The translations under genes and the position numbers were made by a program. A DNA stretch of 64,000 bases from Polyodon spathula (Eukaryota > Chordata > Actinopteri > Acipenseriformes > Polyodontidae): contig NC_054538.1 in the NCBI RefSeq assembly GCF_017654505.1, positions 27,637,743 through 27,701,742 on the forward strand, in the 5' to 3' direction. The stretch's first letter is position 1, and every line of letters starts with the position of its first letter. The notes under the pieces were generated by a model that had not been told where the DNA came from, searched no databases, and saw only the letters and a list, made by a program, of their open reading frames with translations. Below, one piece after another: positions 49,465 to 61,239 of this stretch.

Positions 49465-50844
49465 GTACCATTTTGCATGCCAAGCAGCAAAATGTGTTAT
49501 ATTTGCAAAAGCTATGATGTTTTATAATGGTGGACTTCAAAGAGCCAGTTTTACATGAACTACTTCTGTCTGTCATGACTCTTTCCTTCTACTTTAGGCT
49601 TATGATTATTAGTCTGTAGTCTGCACTAGTCCCATTTTAGTAAGATTAAAAAGGGCACATAGTTATTTTCTAATTCTTCTGTAGCGTAACTGATAACTTG
49701 CTTCCTGGACTGTCTGGTTGGCAGATGTCCTTTCTTTATGCGGCTGGTTGATTTTATTAAAGCTTACTCGTCTTTTTTTAAAGCAAGTACAGAGAATGTA
49801 TTTAGCTAGCGTTTGAAGGGCTATGATTGTTTACCATGTCTTGTTTAAAATCTGGTAATGTCTACCATATTTATGGGGTTGCACTTAAGAAAAGAGCTTT
49901 TTATTGACTGCAACTCCAAGTACAATCAAAACAAGGCCAGTTTCTACCTAATTAAGGTATCAAGATAGACATTTTCCAAACCCTTTCAGTAACTCATGTG
50001 TTATAACGTCAAGTTTTCTCCTGTATGTAATACACAATAGATCTCTGATTACCTTTCTGTTCTCATACACTTTACTCCTAATAGCAGCAGCAGAAAAGGT
50101 TAGTTGCCACTTATTTGGAAAGACATCTGTATTCAACCTGAGACTTGATATCTTTCTGTCTAAATCCAACCATAATGCAGCTCATTTATCAAGTCCTGGC
50201 ATACAGCACCTTGGCCATATGTTATTTGTTCTACAGGTAAACACCCTGTTTCAAGAAATTAAATTTACATTTCACAGGAAATGGCAACTTTTTAGGCAAC
50301 ATAGATCTATTACACAGTGTTCTTGAGAACCTCCGAGATGCACACTGGCACCAGCCTGGAGGGTCATATGCATCCTTTCATCGGATACAATGGGCTTACA
50401 TTGCCTTTTTTAGGATTAGAAGCAGAGTTTATTAAATATTTTCAATATTACAGTAACCAAGGCAACCAGGCAAGTGGAACTTCCATCCTCTTTGTACAGT
50501 ATGTTTATTTACCTGTCTGTCCCCCGGTGTCGTTTTCGCTATTGAGTTTAAAATTAAAAGACAGGGGGGGAAAAAAGCTGTGAATACCTCCTTAATACAC
50601 ACCATTGCTGCTGCTCTGTCCTGTGTGTTATACTATGTTATATGTGTTATACTAAGGTTTTCCATTTCAGTGAAAATCATATGTAGCATGTTATGTCATT
50701 TTGCTGCTAAAACATTATTTTGTATTGTGAACTCTTGTCAGACAGTGATCAGGGATGTAAGTAAAATAGATGATTTACTACTATCTCCTTAGTTATTTTA
50801 TACATTGACTGCTGAATAAAATGAAATAAAAAAAAAAAATAATA
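49465..50844. other. Non-coding interval
   Basis: No supported gene; frames of 88 and 70 codons near 50317-50792 have no domain. Nothing further is seen. Confidence 0.45.
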
Positions 50845-50899
50845 CATTTGTATATTTACCCTACGTAACAGATTTTACAGAAATCGTGTTTTTATTTTT

Positions 50900-50945
<46 letters not shown>

Positions 50946-51165
50946 TTTGCCATTATTCGACTGGACTGTAATGATATTACAAGTACTAATTGGAAATTAC
51001 GACATGCTGTATGAACTGGTGGAGGAATCAAAACCTTATATGTATACTGGCGCATAACTGGTGGTAAATCTATACACATACCGGCTATTTTATACATTGA
51101 CCGATGAGCTGGTAAATCTCCACATTTATCGGTTAATCTATAGATTTTACACATTAACCGTAACC
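50845..51165 (+). repeat. Dispersed repeat with about two 48-bp-type units (short copy)
   Basis: It begins TTGTATATTTACCCTACGT and ACAGATTTTACAGAAATC, as does 59050-59085. After a poly-G tract it carries GGTAAATCTATACACATACC, ATTGACCGATGAGCTGGTAA and CCACATTTATCGGTTAATC, which are diverged copies of the 48-bp unit at 59199-60050. It ends with TCTATAGATTTTACACATTA, as does 60035-60060. The two loci are therefore copies of one dispersed repeat differing mainly in internal copy number. TATCTCCTTAGTTATTTTAT, found just before the array at 59176, occurs here upstream near 50784. No coding capacity is supported. Confidence 0.75.
50902..50943 (+). repeat. Poly-G tract of 42 bases
   Basis: Forty-two consecutive G between T-runs, inside the dispersed repeat. 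The sister copy near 59100-59112 has only GG at the corresponding T-rich site. G-quadruplex capable. Length may be inexact for technical reasons. Confidence 0.85.
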
Positions 51166-51952
51166 CTTTAATTTCTAAATGACCAATTCCCTGGGATGTG
51201 CTAAAACATAAAAGCTTTGAACATTACAATAAACACATTGAAAAAACGGATTCTGACGAACCAGTACTTTTTAAGAGTACAAACTAAATTAGGTAATTTT
51301 GTTTACCAATTACGTAAGAAAATGGAGAAGGCCTACTTTTCTTGGATGCAGTCACAAGTAATTAAATTATATGTAAGAGTGAATTGGTGACCAGTCTTGT
51401 TTAGAAACAGCCAGCTCTTCCAAACATATAATTTTTTATACCCAGAATAATTTTCCTCAGTTATTATTCATATGCCGTAGGCCCATGCTCTTTGTAAAAC
51501 AGGATAATAGGACTCAGAAGAAATTTGCTTTAGACAGTCTTTCTTTAGCACCACATAGATGTTTTTTTTTTTTTTTTTTAACAACACTTAAAAACTTGGA
51601 CCCAATAATTAGTTATAGCCATTTAGTATTCATTCACATATTAGTCAAAGGGCTCTATTCAATTGATCTAAGCAGTGACAGATTTAAACACACCCAGTGT
51701 TTAAATATTTACATATTCTGGCATTTCGCTTATTTTTAAAGATGAAAGAACACGCACTGTTACAGGTGTTGGTTTTGTCAAGGTCCCCTTTGATTTAAAC
51801 AACATGGGTACTCAAATCTAGTGTACCACTGTTTAGCAAGATCCAACTGGGTTTAATTCAATTGATCTGAACATTTCCAGATCTAAATACTGCTAATTAG
51901 ATGAATACAATAAGGATTGCGAGTCCCATATGCAAAAATGCTTATGAGGGCC
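51166..51952. other. Non-coding interval
   Basis: No supported gene; an 84-codon frame at 51485-51739 has no domain. The phrase TTCAATTGATCT occurs near 51658 and 51857, and a related GGGCCCTATTTTAATCATT occurs near 52611. This suggests an old repeat that the LTR at 51953 inserted into. Confidence 0.45.
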
Positions 51953-52610
51953 TGTGCACTGTGCGAGTGGTGTGATGAATAAAACAATGTCCAAACAGCC
52001 TTTTCCCCAAAGATGTCTGTGTTTTTAATGATCAAACAGAAAAGAACCACCCCTCTACCAGCAATGGTATTGGGGGGAACATGGCTGGTTTGTAGACCAA
52101 AACAAAAACAATATGTCACTAATCCCCACTCCAAAGGTCCCGTGCACGAAAGTGTGCTCTAATCCGCAGGGTGGTGCTGGTGTCGTGTGGTGAGGGTAGT
52201 GCTCTGGTGATGCGGGCTGGCTCCGTGGTTGCAGCCGCTGGCTCCATACTACTCCTCTTCAACAAAATACAAAAAACACGTAACAAAAACAAACTGCAAT
52301 ATTCCGGCCGGTGGTTACGTTCTCAGCGCAAGGCCGTGTACCGACGTAGCTGCTTCCCCTTAGTACCCATACACTCCCTGCAAACAACCCGTCGCCATGG
52401 TTTCTCCAATAGAGGGCCGTCCCGCAGCTGCTTGCAATGGAGTCGTTCCGGGTAATTTCAACTATGCAGCCCTCCTAATATGGTTACCTTCCGGGTTCCA
52501 CCTACCATGAAGGCGGTCCATCTGGGAGGCAGTGTACCATTGTCCTTACACGGCGTCCTTTCTGGTTGGGAGGGAGATTTGCAACATCGATTCTTTATCT
52601 CTCTATCACA
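51953..52610 (-). mobile_element. Solo LTR, minus strand, with 5-bp target duplication
   Basis: On the minus strand it starts TGTGATAGAGAG and ends GCACAGTGCACA. It is flanked by identical GGGCC at 51948-51952 and 52611-52615, the 5-bp duplication typical of many LTR elements. The interior is GC-rich on the promoter side (52190-52450) and has an ATTAAA poly(A)-like signal on the minus strand near 52024-52031. At 658 bp with no coding neighbour it is a solo LTR. The family is not identified. Confidence 0.75.
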
Positions 52611-53832
52611 GGGCCCTATTTTAATCATTGTTCTGTTTAGATTAATTGAATATACCCCACGTTCTTTTTTTATGGTTCATTACTTATTCTGATAAATTTT
52701 GCTGAAAAAAAAAACTTTTTCTTTTAATAACTGACCAACTAACAATACAAGTAAGATGACACATAGGGGTAGATGTACTAAGATGGGCCAGTCGCAGCGC
52801 AAACATATTGCAATTTGCATTTTTGTTACGACAATTCACAAAGTGCACATTTTGTCATATGTGCTAAGAAAAAATACGTTAATGAAGACAGCCGTAATAT
52901 ACTAATTTAAATATTATTTGCATCACCTTAGCGCAATCTCTAGGGGGAGTTGCGTGACATTGTTCAAATAAGTAGTGGGAGTTGTTTGCTGCAGCAGAGG
53001 GTGCCCGAAGGATAATGTATATACATGCAAAGGTGCAAGAATCAAAATAACATTGTTTTTGTTCAGTGCAAATGTCATCTGTACAATGCATTCTGTTCTG
53101 TCTTCATTTTACCTATTTTAATACTGTTATATAAATATAAAAAATGAAAGGCAGTTTAATCCCATCAGATTCTGTAGCGGGGCCCCAACCTTCACCCTCG
53201 AAAAGCTTTTCATAATCATATAGTAGACCCTTGCTAAACCAGACATGGGTAGGCTACACATTACATTATGTAAAAATATAAATCTTTACAGTAGGCCTAT
53301 ACAGTATACAGTACAGTAGTAAAATCAAACGAATACCTGTGTAGCACACTTTCTTTTTACTTTAGCCTACCAGTAACACAAAATAAATCATGATGCTGCT
53401 GCACTGGACACACTGGTGTATAAAGTGAATAAAAGATTATTTCAAATTGAAAGTAAATAAAAAGGGGTTTGTAACCAAAACAGCAAAAATTTATGGTCCA
53501 AATATTCAAACGCCTTGCAAGGGGAGATGTAGAGGTTTTTTTCTGCAAGTTCTTTTTACGAAAAAAGTTGCGCTTTTGAGTTTGATTCAAAATAGATGCT
53601 GCTTTGGAAAAAATGGGTTTGTGAGTTGTTCTCTTGCAAGTGCTTTCCCCTCAAATTTGGGGGAGGTGTCATGAATAATCCCGCAAGTTCACCACCACGA
53701 GCTAAATTTAAAAGTTAATTTGCTCGCAAATCACTATGTTGCAAGGAAATCACTTAAGACTGGTTACACTCCTCTTAATTATTTCGCAGGAAGTATTTCA
53801 GGACAATCTCTGTTTCTAGTTAAAGAGTGAAC

Positions 53833-53973
53833 ATGGCTTTCAGACAGCTATATTTGCAAATGCTAGCAGACCAAGAAGAAAAGAGGAAATATCATGCAGG
53901 CAGAATATACAGGCAACATCTAACATTCCTTGACTTGTCTGCTGAAGAAGTCCTTAGTCGAGTCATACTTTGA
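53833..53973 (+). pseudogene. Harbinger-type transposase N-terminus-like frame
   Basis: An ATG-started frame of 46 codons. It begins MAFRQLYLQMLADQEEKRK, then has a basic stretch and LTFLDLSAEEVLSRVIL before a stop. The pattern of an acidic/basic helix followed by F-LDLS-EEV--R is what I associate with the start of Harbinger (HARBI1-like) transposases, where R-RL and a catalytic domain would come next. Here the stop and the absence of any continuation make it a remnant at best. The identification rests on a short match. Confidence 0.35.
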
Positions 53974-54249
53974 TTAAACATAATAACATTTTGGTTTATT
54001 TCCAACTCAAACATTTAATTTATTTGTGGTTTATTTTAAACAATACTAATTACCAGTGCTTAATTTGTAAAGAAAGAGGTGCCGGGGCTCAAGTAATGAC
54101 AATAATACCATTATTAAGAAGCGCACATTCTAAATCACAACAAGTTTATTTGAAACAGTATTGTACATACAAGTGTTAGATTTTATAATCATGTATTCTA
54201 CATCATATAAAAAAAATAATCATATAAAAATAAATTAAAGGCAAATGCA

Positions 54250-54252
<3 letters not shown>

Positions 54253-54322
<70 letters not shown>

Positions 54323-54354
54323 ACTACATCACATAATATATATATATATATATA
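54253..54354. repeat. (TA)n tracts (two, interrupted)
   Basis: TA repeats at 54253-54318 and 54336-54354, separated by a TATACTACATCACATAA bridge. Confidence 0.95.
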
Positions 54355-54465
54355 CGCGCGGACATATGTATCAAGGTGTGGAGGAAACCCCCCCTGGGGG
54401 TGTTGTATGTAACCACATTGGTGGACATTATTAGTGTTGTGAATGCAACAGAGCCTGCAGATTGC

Positions 54466-54497
54466 AATAAATAAATAAATAAATAAATAAATAAATA
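54466..54497. repeat. (AAAT)n microsatellite
   Basis: Eight AAAT units. Confidence 0.95.
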
Positions 54498-54594
54498 GAT
54501 TTCTGTTTAGGCTAGATAGTTGTTAGTTTGGTTTGTTTTTATTCTCTATTAATTAAATTCTATTCATTGAAAAAAGGAAAGAGAGAACCAGACC

Positions 54595-54597
<3 letters not shown>

Positions 54598-54668
<71 letters not shown>
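54598..54668. repeat. (TA)n microsatellite
   Basis: About 70 bp of pure TA. Confidence 0.95.
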
Positions 54669-54672
<4 letters not shown>

Positions 54673-55453
54673 GGGGAAGAAGTTAGCAGACAGCGTTCCT
54701 GCGTTGGGTACAGACAGGCATGAACATGTTTGTTCAACACTGACCCGAAATAAAATGTTGTTCCTCTTATTAACCAGTAGTATAATCGGCAGCAGTGGTA
54801 TTTAAGAATAACAGAAGCCAGTTTTCACTTTAATGAAGTAGGCTACAATATTTGTTTTCATTAAAAAGCTGATGTTTATTGAAATTAATGTTCAGCTTTA
54901 ATATTGAAGCTCACTGTGTACTACTTATTCAATGAAACCAAGTAGTGTAGGAATTTGCTTGTATCATTCAAGACCTTTTTTTCAGATCAAGTAAGCTTAT
55001 TTCATTTGTGTATAAAAACAACAACAGAGTCACAGTCCTTCTTTCGCAGCCAGTGCCATCTTTATGGCACGCAAATTGTAAAGTACCACAATTAAATGTC
55101 CCTGGCAGTGGACTGTCTCTGAACTTGCAGAAAGGATAAAACTGTGTTGAGAATTGTAAGAAAATGCATTTGAGAGCAAAATATTTAGTGACATTTTTAT
55201 CTTTCATAATTGAAGAGTTGCTGGGGCTATGCCTCGTCAAGCCCAAATAATACATCTTCATTTTGCAAAAAGTTGTGATGGTTATATATCTCGTGAAAGT
55301 TGATTTCCTGTGTTAATTCCTGTTAATTTATTAATTTCCGCAGCACTGCAATAATTGCAGTTTCTCACTTGCGATTGTACCCAAAACATTCGCAATGCAA
55401 AGTTGCAAGAAAGATGAGAAAATTTGCAAGACCTTTGAACATTTGCCCCTTAA

Positions 55454-56032
55454 TCATTACAATAAATACTGAATGAATTGATGAAACAATGATGGAGGTA
55501 ATGAGTAATGTATTAATGTATTTATATGGTTTTACATGATAATTAAAATACTGAAAGGATGCAAATAGTCAAATGTAAATGTTAAATCAAGTCTGATTAA
55601 ATCTTCAGCACATAAACTTATCTTGGTCTGTGGGCTCAAATTAAAGACTTGTAACCTAAAATTAAATCCCAACATTTTAAGACATGCAAACAAGACTTCT
55701 GGCAGCCAATAAACATACCTTCCGACTGCTGTATTCTGGTATGCCACCCTAATCAGACTGCCCATATTTGCCTGTACAAAAAAGGAATTCTATCATGTTT
55801 CATACAGTAGAGTTAGTTGATTTATAATCCTACAGGAACTATTAGAAAGGTGTACATAAGCTTTCCCTTCCCTTCTTTAAAAAGTGCTTTGCATAACCCT
55901 AGTAATACATGTCATTCCTGTCTTAGGGGAATCACATCATAGAACCCATTATAAAAAAAAAAAAAAAAACAACTGAAAAACAAAAATATAATTGCTATTC
56001 ATATTATTACTTGTGGCTCTTTCAACCCATTT
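55454..56032. other. Non-coding interval
   Basis: No supported gene; a poly-A run near 55952-55969. Nothing else is seen. Confidence 0.5.
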
Positions 56033-56678
56033 CAGTGCTGGACTTTGTTCCAACAACACCCATGCATTATTAATTGAGCAGTTCAATTGTTTAATTGAAA
56101 CTAGTTATTCAATCAAGTAATTATGATTTGGAATGAACTTCTAATGCAAGGGCAGCGAAAGTTGACCCTTTCTGTCCTGATATTTACTCCTTCCAGTCAT
56201 GTTCTGAATTGTTTAATTAAACCAATTAAAGCTCTATCCAGACCAGGGCTTCTCAATCCTGGTCCTGGGGACCCTGTGTGTCTTCTGGTTTCCATTTCAA
56301 CTTAGCTCTCTATTACTTAACTAGACCCTTACTTGAACTAACAATTTGCTTAATTATACCGTTTATAATTGTTCTCAGCTCCTAAAAAATTGCAGTTCAA
56401 GCTACTTATAAAATGTTGTAGCTAACTTGAATTCTGCAGCTGTTTAAGAACTGAAAACAAGTAAAAAGGTCTAATTAAGCAAATGATTAGTTTAGTTAAG
56501 TAATTGAGCGCTCAGTTGAAATTAAAACCAGAAGACACATGGGGTCCCCAAGATCAGGGTTGGGAAGCCCTGATCTAGGCCCTAAAGTAGTTCATTATTT
56601 CATTTTACCTGTAGTTGGATGACCCTCCAGGGCCGTAATAGGCTACCCCTGTTCTAATGGAACAAAGTCACACTACTG
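56033..56678. mobile_element. Outer hAT-type miniature element carrying nested insertions
   Basis: The left CAGTGCTGGACTTTGTTCC (from 56033) and the right end (minus strand) CAGTAGTGTGACTTTGTTCC (from 56678) are matching inverted termini. Inside lies the complete element at 56244-56572. Just right of it is a second terminus-like block, CAGGGGTAGCCTATTACGG on minus, ending at 56651. That block may be the end of a third miniature element. No target duplication was found for the outer copy. Confidence 0.5.
56244..56572. mobile_element. Inner hAT-type MITE, 329 bp, with 8-bp target duplication
   Basis: The left CAGGGCTTCTCAATCCTGGT and the right (minus strand) CAGGGCTTCCCAACCCTGAT are inverted repeats that extend for about 60 bp. 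Both continue through GGGGACCC and TGTGTCTTCTGGTTT. The flanking 8-mers ATCCAGAC (56236-56243) and ATCTAGGC (56573-56580) match at 6 of 8 positions, as expected for an aged hAT target duplication. No coding capacity. Confidence 0.8.
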
Positions 56679-58924
56679 TTTTATAGTACCTGGGTGGATT
56701 ATTTTGTAGGCACGGTGTTCCCTTTGAACATAAAGGAAAATAATGAAAGCATTGTAAGATAGTCGCTTCAGAAGCCAGTTGCGTAAATGAGGGGAGGGAT
56801 ATTTTTCATGCTGTTGAAATCTGTTTTCTTTAAATATTTTTCTGTAAATATTTACTCTAATCAATGTCCAGAATGGTGACAGCTACATTCCGCTATTACA
56901 AAGGTTAACCAACTTCAGCATGTGCAGAATGAGCTTATCTAGTCTATAGAATAGTAACAGCTACATATAACAAGTACCTATGTGGGATAGTTACAAACAC
57001 CTATAAAAGCATACATTTGCTTCTACAATACTTTTTCAATGTTTTGAAATACCAATTGTATTAAATTAAAACTGCAGTAGATTAGATTTATTTAACAACT
57101 GTGTTTTATCTTTCTGTTTTCCTCAAGACCGTCAATGGGTTTGGCTCAACTACAATACAATTTTTAACAGAAAATATGTAAATAAGGATGCCTCAACTAA
57201 AGGCATATTTGACATCAAGTATATTTATCAGATTGTTTTGCCATAATTCAACTGAAGTCACATCTGCCTGTTTGCAGGTGTTAAAAAAATAATAAAACAA
57301 CTACATTTTCCAACTAGGCTGCAGATGCACTGCTAAAAGTCCCTGATGTAAGAACAATAATGAGAATAAAATCAGGACCTAGCTGAGAAGTAACATTATG
57401 ATAATCTGGTACCGTTGTCACATAACAACACAATAAGTACATTACCAAGCGCTATGAAACAATTTGTATAACCAAATTAACTATGCAAGCTGAATTTAAA
57501 GTAACATTATTATTTCATTATTTAAAATCCTGAGGCTATTTTGCAAGATCCTTCTGCACACAGAGTCTCATAATGTACTGTATGTATGTAATGCCAAAAT
57601 CACGCACACAACAATATTCATATTTTCCAAGGCTTCTGGAAGACCAGCATTGGCGTTCCTCAAATTAATTTTGCCTTAAGTTTTTCAATAAGTACCCAGA
57701 TTACCGGTTTCATCTAAACCTGACGTGCACCCAGCGCATCTTATTAAAAGTGAGTTGTGACCAAATGTTAAACATGGTGAATTACTGCAGTATGCCTCTT
57801 TGCCAACCTGCAGATATCTTTCTGTTTTTATTGGGCACTTATACAACATACATACCGAATTAGTTTAAATAAACTATGGGAGTGCTATAGTTTCAAGTAT
57901 AATTTGTTCAGGAAGGGTACCCATATACTTCAAAGAATCTATTACTCATAATAGGGGCTTTCTTCATCGAGTTCATTATAAATTAAAATATGCTGATTAA
58001 TCCTGTGATTAGGGAAATGGAGGGGGGGGGGTAATTCATGCCATGCAAAGTGATTAAGTTTCAAACATCCGTAAAGCCAAGCCCAGACATGCCCCTTTAA
58101 TAATAACAAAACAAAACATTTAGAACAATTTTTTGACCGTTAAACGTATTCTGTTCTTTGTCCTTTGACAATATAATTAATTGAAAAACATATAAGCCAC
58201 AATTCCAAATTCATAAGTACGCTTTAACAGTACAGTATAGTGATATTTAAACCATGCTGAAAGAAAGAACTCACAAGTGGAAGAACAATTATCAATAAAC
58301 CCAACTGGAAAACAAACTGGTGGTCTTTTACTCTTTTACAATATATTGCCTGATTATGTCCTACGTGAAAGAATAGTATGCTGTAGTGTTTTTTTAGAAG
58401 GGTAAGCTTTAGTGGACTCTTGAATATGGCTTACTGCAGGCAAAATAACCTTATCCTTTCCTGTTTTTCAAGGGTATGAAGAGCTAAACTCTTAAGCCCT
58501 GGAAAAAGAAATAGGGGAGGGGGGATCATTATGGAGATTATTAGCTAGAATGTGTTTAAACATATTTCTAAACTACATTGTGGTCTATGTTTTTATGTAG
58601 CCTACACCTTATGCTAGAAAAAACATCTTCAAGTGATAATATTCACTGTGTGAATATTTTCTTTTAAAATAAATTACTACTTGTGGTTCAGTCTCAAAAG
58701 ATTAATATTGGTATTTTTTGCATCAAATCATATCCTGGTTTTGAAGCAGCATCTACATTATTGGGTCCTAGAAACAGCCCAGTTGCACTGCATAGTCTTT
58801 CTCAAAACAGTGTACGCATCTAGTTAGTACCAGCAAAATCAGCAAATATGCACATCTACCTATTGACACATATTCTACGCTGATACATACTTATTTTATA
58901 ATATAGCCATGTTCTAAACAAATA

Positions 58925-58925
<1 letters not shown>
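56679..58925. other. Non-coding interval
   Basis: No supported gene and no clear repeat. A run of nine G lies near 58023-58031. Confidence 0.5.
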
Positions 58926-58964
<39 letters not shown>

Positions 58965-58999
58965 TTTATTTTATTATTATTAATAATAATAATAATAAT
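58926..58999. repeat. (ATT)n/(AAT)n self-complementary microsatellite
   Basis: About 12 ATT units, a short T-rich break, then ATT switching to AAT units. The second half forms a palindrome centred near 58981. Confidence 0.9.
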
Positions 59000-59044
59000 T
59001 CAAGAAAAAAATGAAGGTTGGAATTTAAGAAATATAAATAATAT

Positions 59045-60070
59045 ATCTGTATATTTACCCTACGTAACAGATCTTACAGAAATCTTTTATTTTTTATTTA
59101 TTTTTTTTGGCCATTAAGCTCCATGACGTTACTTTATTTCTGAATTCACCTCAAATGCTGTAGCATTAACTACCATCTCCTTAGTTATTTTATAGACTGA
59201 CCGCTGAGATGGTTAATCTACACATTTACCGGTTATTTTATACACTGACCGCTGAGATGGTTAATCTACACATTTACCGGTTATTTTATAGACTGACCGC
59301 TGAGATGGTTAATCTACACATTTACCGGTTATTTTATAGACTGACCGCTGAGATGGTTAATCTACACATTTACCGGTTATTTTATAGACTGACCGCTGAG
59401 ATGGTTAATCTACACATTTACCGGTTATTTTATAGACTGACCGCTGAGATGGTTAATCTACACATTTACCGGTTATTTTATAGACTGACCGCTGAGATGG
59501 TTAATCTACACATTTACCGGTTATTTTATAGATTGACCGCTGAGATGGTTAATCTACACATTTACCGGTTATTTTATAGACTGACCGCTGAGATGGTTAA
59601 TCTACACATTTACCGGTTATTTTATAGACTGACCGCTGAGATGGTTAATCTACACATTTACCGGTTATTTTATAGACTGACCGCTGAGATGGTTAATCTA
59701 CACATTTACCGGTTATTTTATAGACTGACCGCTGAGATGGTTAATCTACACATTTACCGGTTATTTTATAGACTGACCGCTGAGATGGTTAATCTACACA
59801 TTTACCGGTTATTTTATAGACTGACCGCTGAGATGGTTAATCTACACATTTACCGGTTATTTTATAGACTGACCGCTGAGATGGTTAATCTACACATTTA
59901 CCGGTTATTTTATAGACTGACCGCTGAGATGGTTAATCTACACATTTACCGGTTATTTTATAGATTGACCGCTGAGATGGTTAATCTACACATTTACCGG
60001 TTATTTTATAGATTGACCGCTGAGATGGTTAGTCTACAGATTTAACGATTTTACACATGAATCGGAACAT
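59045..60070 (+). repeat. Dispersed repeat with 17 internal 48-bp units (long copy)
   Basis: It begins with CTGTATATTTACCCTACGT and AGAAATC, as in the copy at 50845. It has a T-rich spacer with GGCCATTA near 59110, TCTCCTTAGTTATTTTATAG just before the array, then the array at 59199. It ends with GATTTAACGATTTTACACAT near 60038-60058, matching the end of the short copy. The shared flanks show that the array is internal to a mobile or dispersed unit rather than an independent satellite. I see no transposase and no clear terminal inverted repeat; the family is unknown to me. Confidence 0.75.
59199..60050 (+). repeat. 48-bp tandem array, 17 full units plus part of an 18th
   Basis: The unit starts GACCGCTGAGATGGTTAATC and continues TACACATTTACCGGTTATTTT plus ATAGACT. 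Unit starts at 59199 and 60015 are exactly 816 bp (17 x 48) apart. Units are nearly identical: a few have GATT for GACT, and the first has ACACT. Because 48 is divisible by 3 and the unit lacks a stop in one frame, a 278-codon frame of 16-residue repeats is open by arithmetic. I do not regard it as a gene. Confidence 0.97.
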
Positions 60071-61239
60071 GTTATTGCCAGATTATTATTACATATAATG
60101 TTGTAAGGAAACTGGTACATACAGTATATCAGCACTCAACATCTTCATGCCAATATGAATAACTATGGATAGGATTATTTTCCAACAGTCTTCCAAAATT
60201 CCTATTATTAAACTGTCTTTACCTAAAGCAGCATGACTCTATCATGCTGTACCTTTGTAATAATACAAGTCACCTGTTGTGTAAAACTATATTGGTATTT
60301 TGTTTAGTATCACAAGGCCTTGTAACTAAAACTAATGCCACTCTTTAGTTAGACCATTTTGTAATGTGTGATCAAACTGAAGACCACCATGTTTCCTTGA
60401 CATAGATAAAAAGTGTCTGATAAACAGCAAATCCATTATAATAATGTAATCATAAAACAATAACTATATTGGTTGCTTTATATTTTATGTTGCCATGCAC
60501 CTACCAATTATATCACTTCACTGTTATTCCAATTCAATTTATGAAAAAAGAATGGAACCTGTGACACAACTGATGCGTGCCTGATCAATTTAACCCTAAT
60601 AAAGCCCTGTGCTTTCCTGTCAGCAGTCTCTTGCTAGTTTGATACAACTGACTGCATTTATCTGGCAGCTCCTGAAACATTTCCAGTAGTTTTACAGTAC
60701 ACATGACATAGTCAAACATGTTTCTGTGTGTGCATAGAAATATATCCTAGGCTGCCTACAGGAATAATTTTACAGGCCACTTATTATTATTTTCAGAAAA
60801 TAACTTTTAAACATAATAATCCCATAACCCAGAATATGTAGTACTGTAGACATTTATCGGAATATACCTGTGATATAGAAAATGTAGTGATTTGGTTAAT
60901 TGGAATTAAAATTTGGTCTATGGACTGTAAAAGAAGATTAATGAAATATGTTTGTATAATTCCAGTTAATGGATAATTAAGGTATTATATTAAATCAAAC
61001 TGTCCAGAATGTGCACCAATGGAACACTCCTCTCCCCCCTTGTTTTATTGTTTTAATATAAACAAAATATCAATATATAGTAATCAATATAGTTTCTAGC
61101 AGTCATTAGGATCCAGGATAGACTTGTTCATGTGTCAGTTCCTTAATGTTTTCTTCCACTATGAAGCCCAAAATGGTTTCTTTTTCACTTCAACGTTAAA
61201 ATTAAGTTAAGGGGAATTGTTTAAAAAACTAGACAGCTA
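60071..61239. other. Non-coding interval
   Basis: AT-rich sequence with no supported gene or repeat. Confidence 0.5.

Larger units (their letters stand above)
52765..55453 (+). mobile_element. Possible PIF/Harbinger element, 2.7 kb
   Basis: The left end AGGGGTAGATGTACTAAGA and the right end (minus strand) AGGGGCAAATGTTCAAAGG are similar inverted termini. They are followed on both sides by sequence rich in TTGCAA/GCGCAA/CGCAA words, as often seen in fish Harbinger elements. The 46-codon frame at 53833-53973 resembles the N-terminal exon of a Harbinger transposase. Several (TA)n tracts have expanded inside. No catalytic core is seen, so the copy would be non-autonomous or decayed. Confidence 0.4.

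Noticed and set aside
59209..60045. 278-codon open frame of 16-residue repeats as a repeat protein
   Set aside because: It exists only because 48 is a multiple of 3 and the unit has no stop in that frame. The frame starts and stops at the edges of the array, and the sister locus has no such frame.
59199..60050. CRISPR-like array
   Set aside because: The units are contiguous with no variable spacers, and the genome is eukaryotic.
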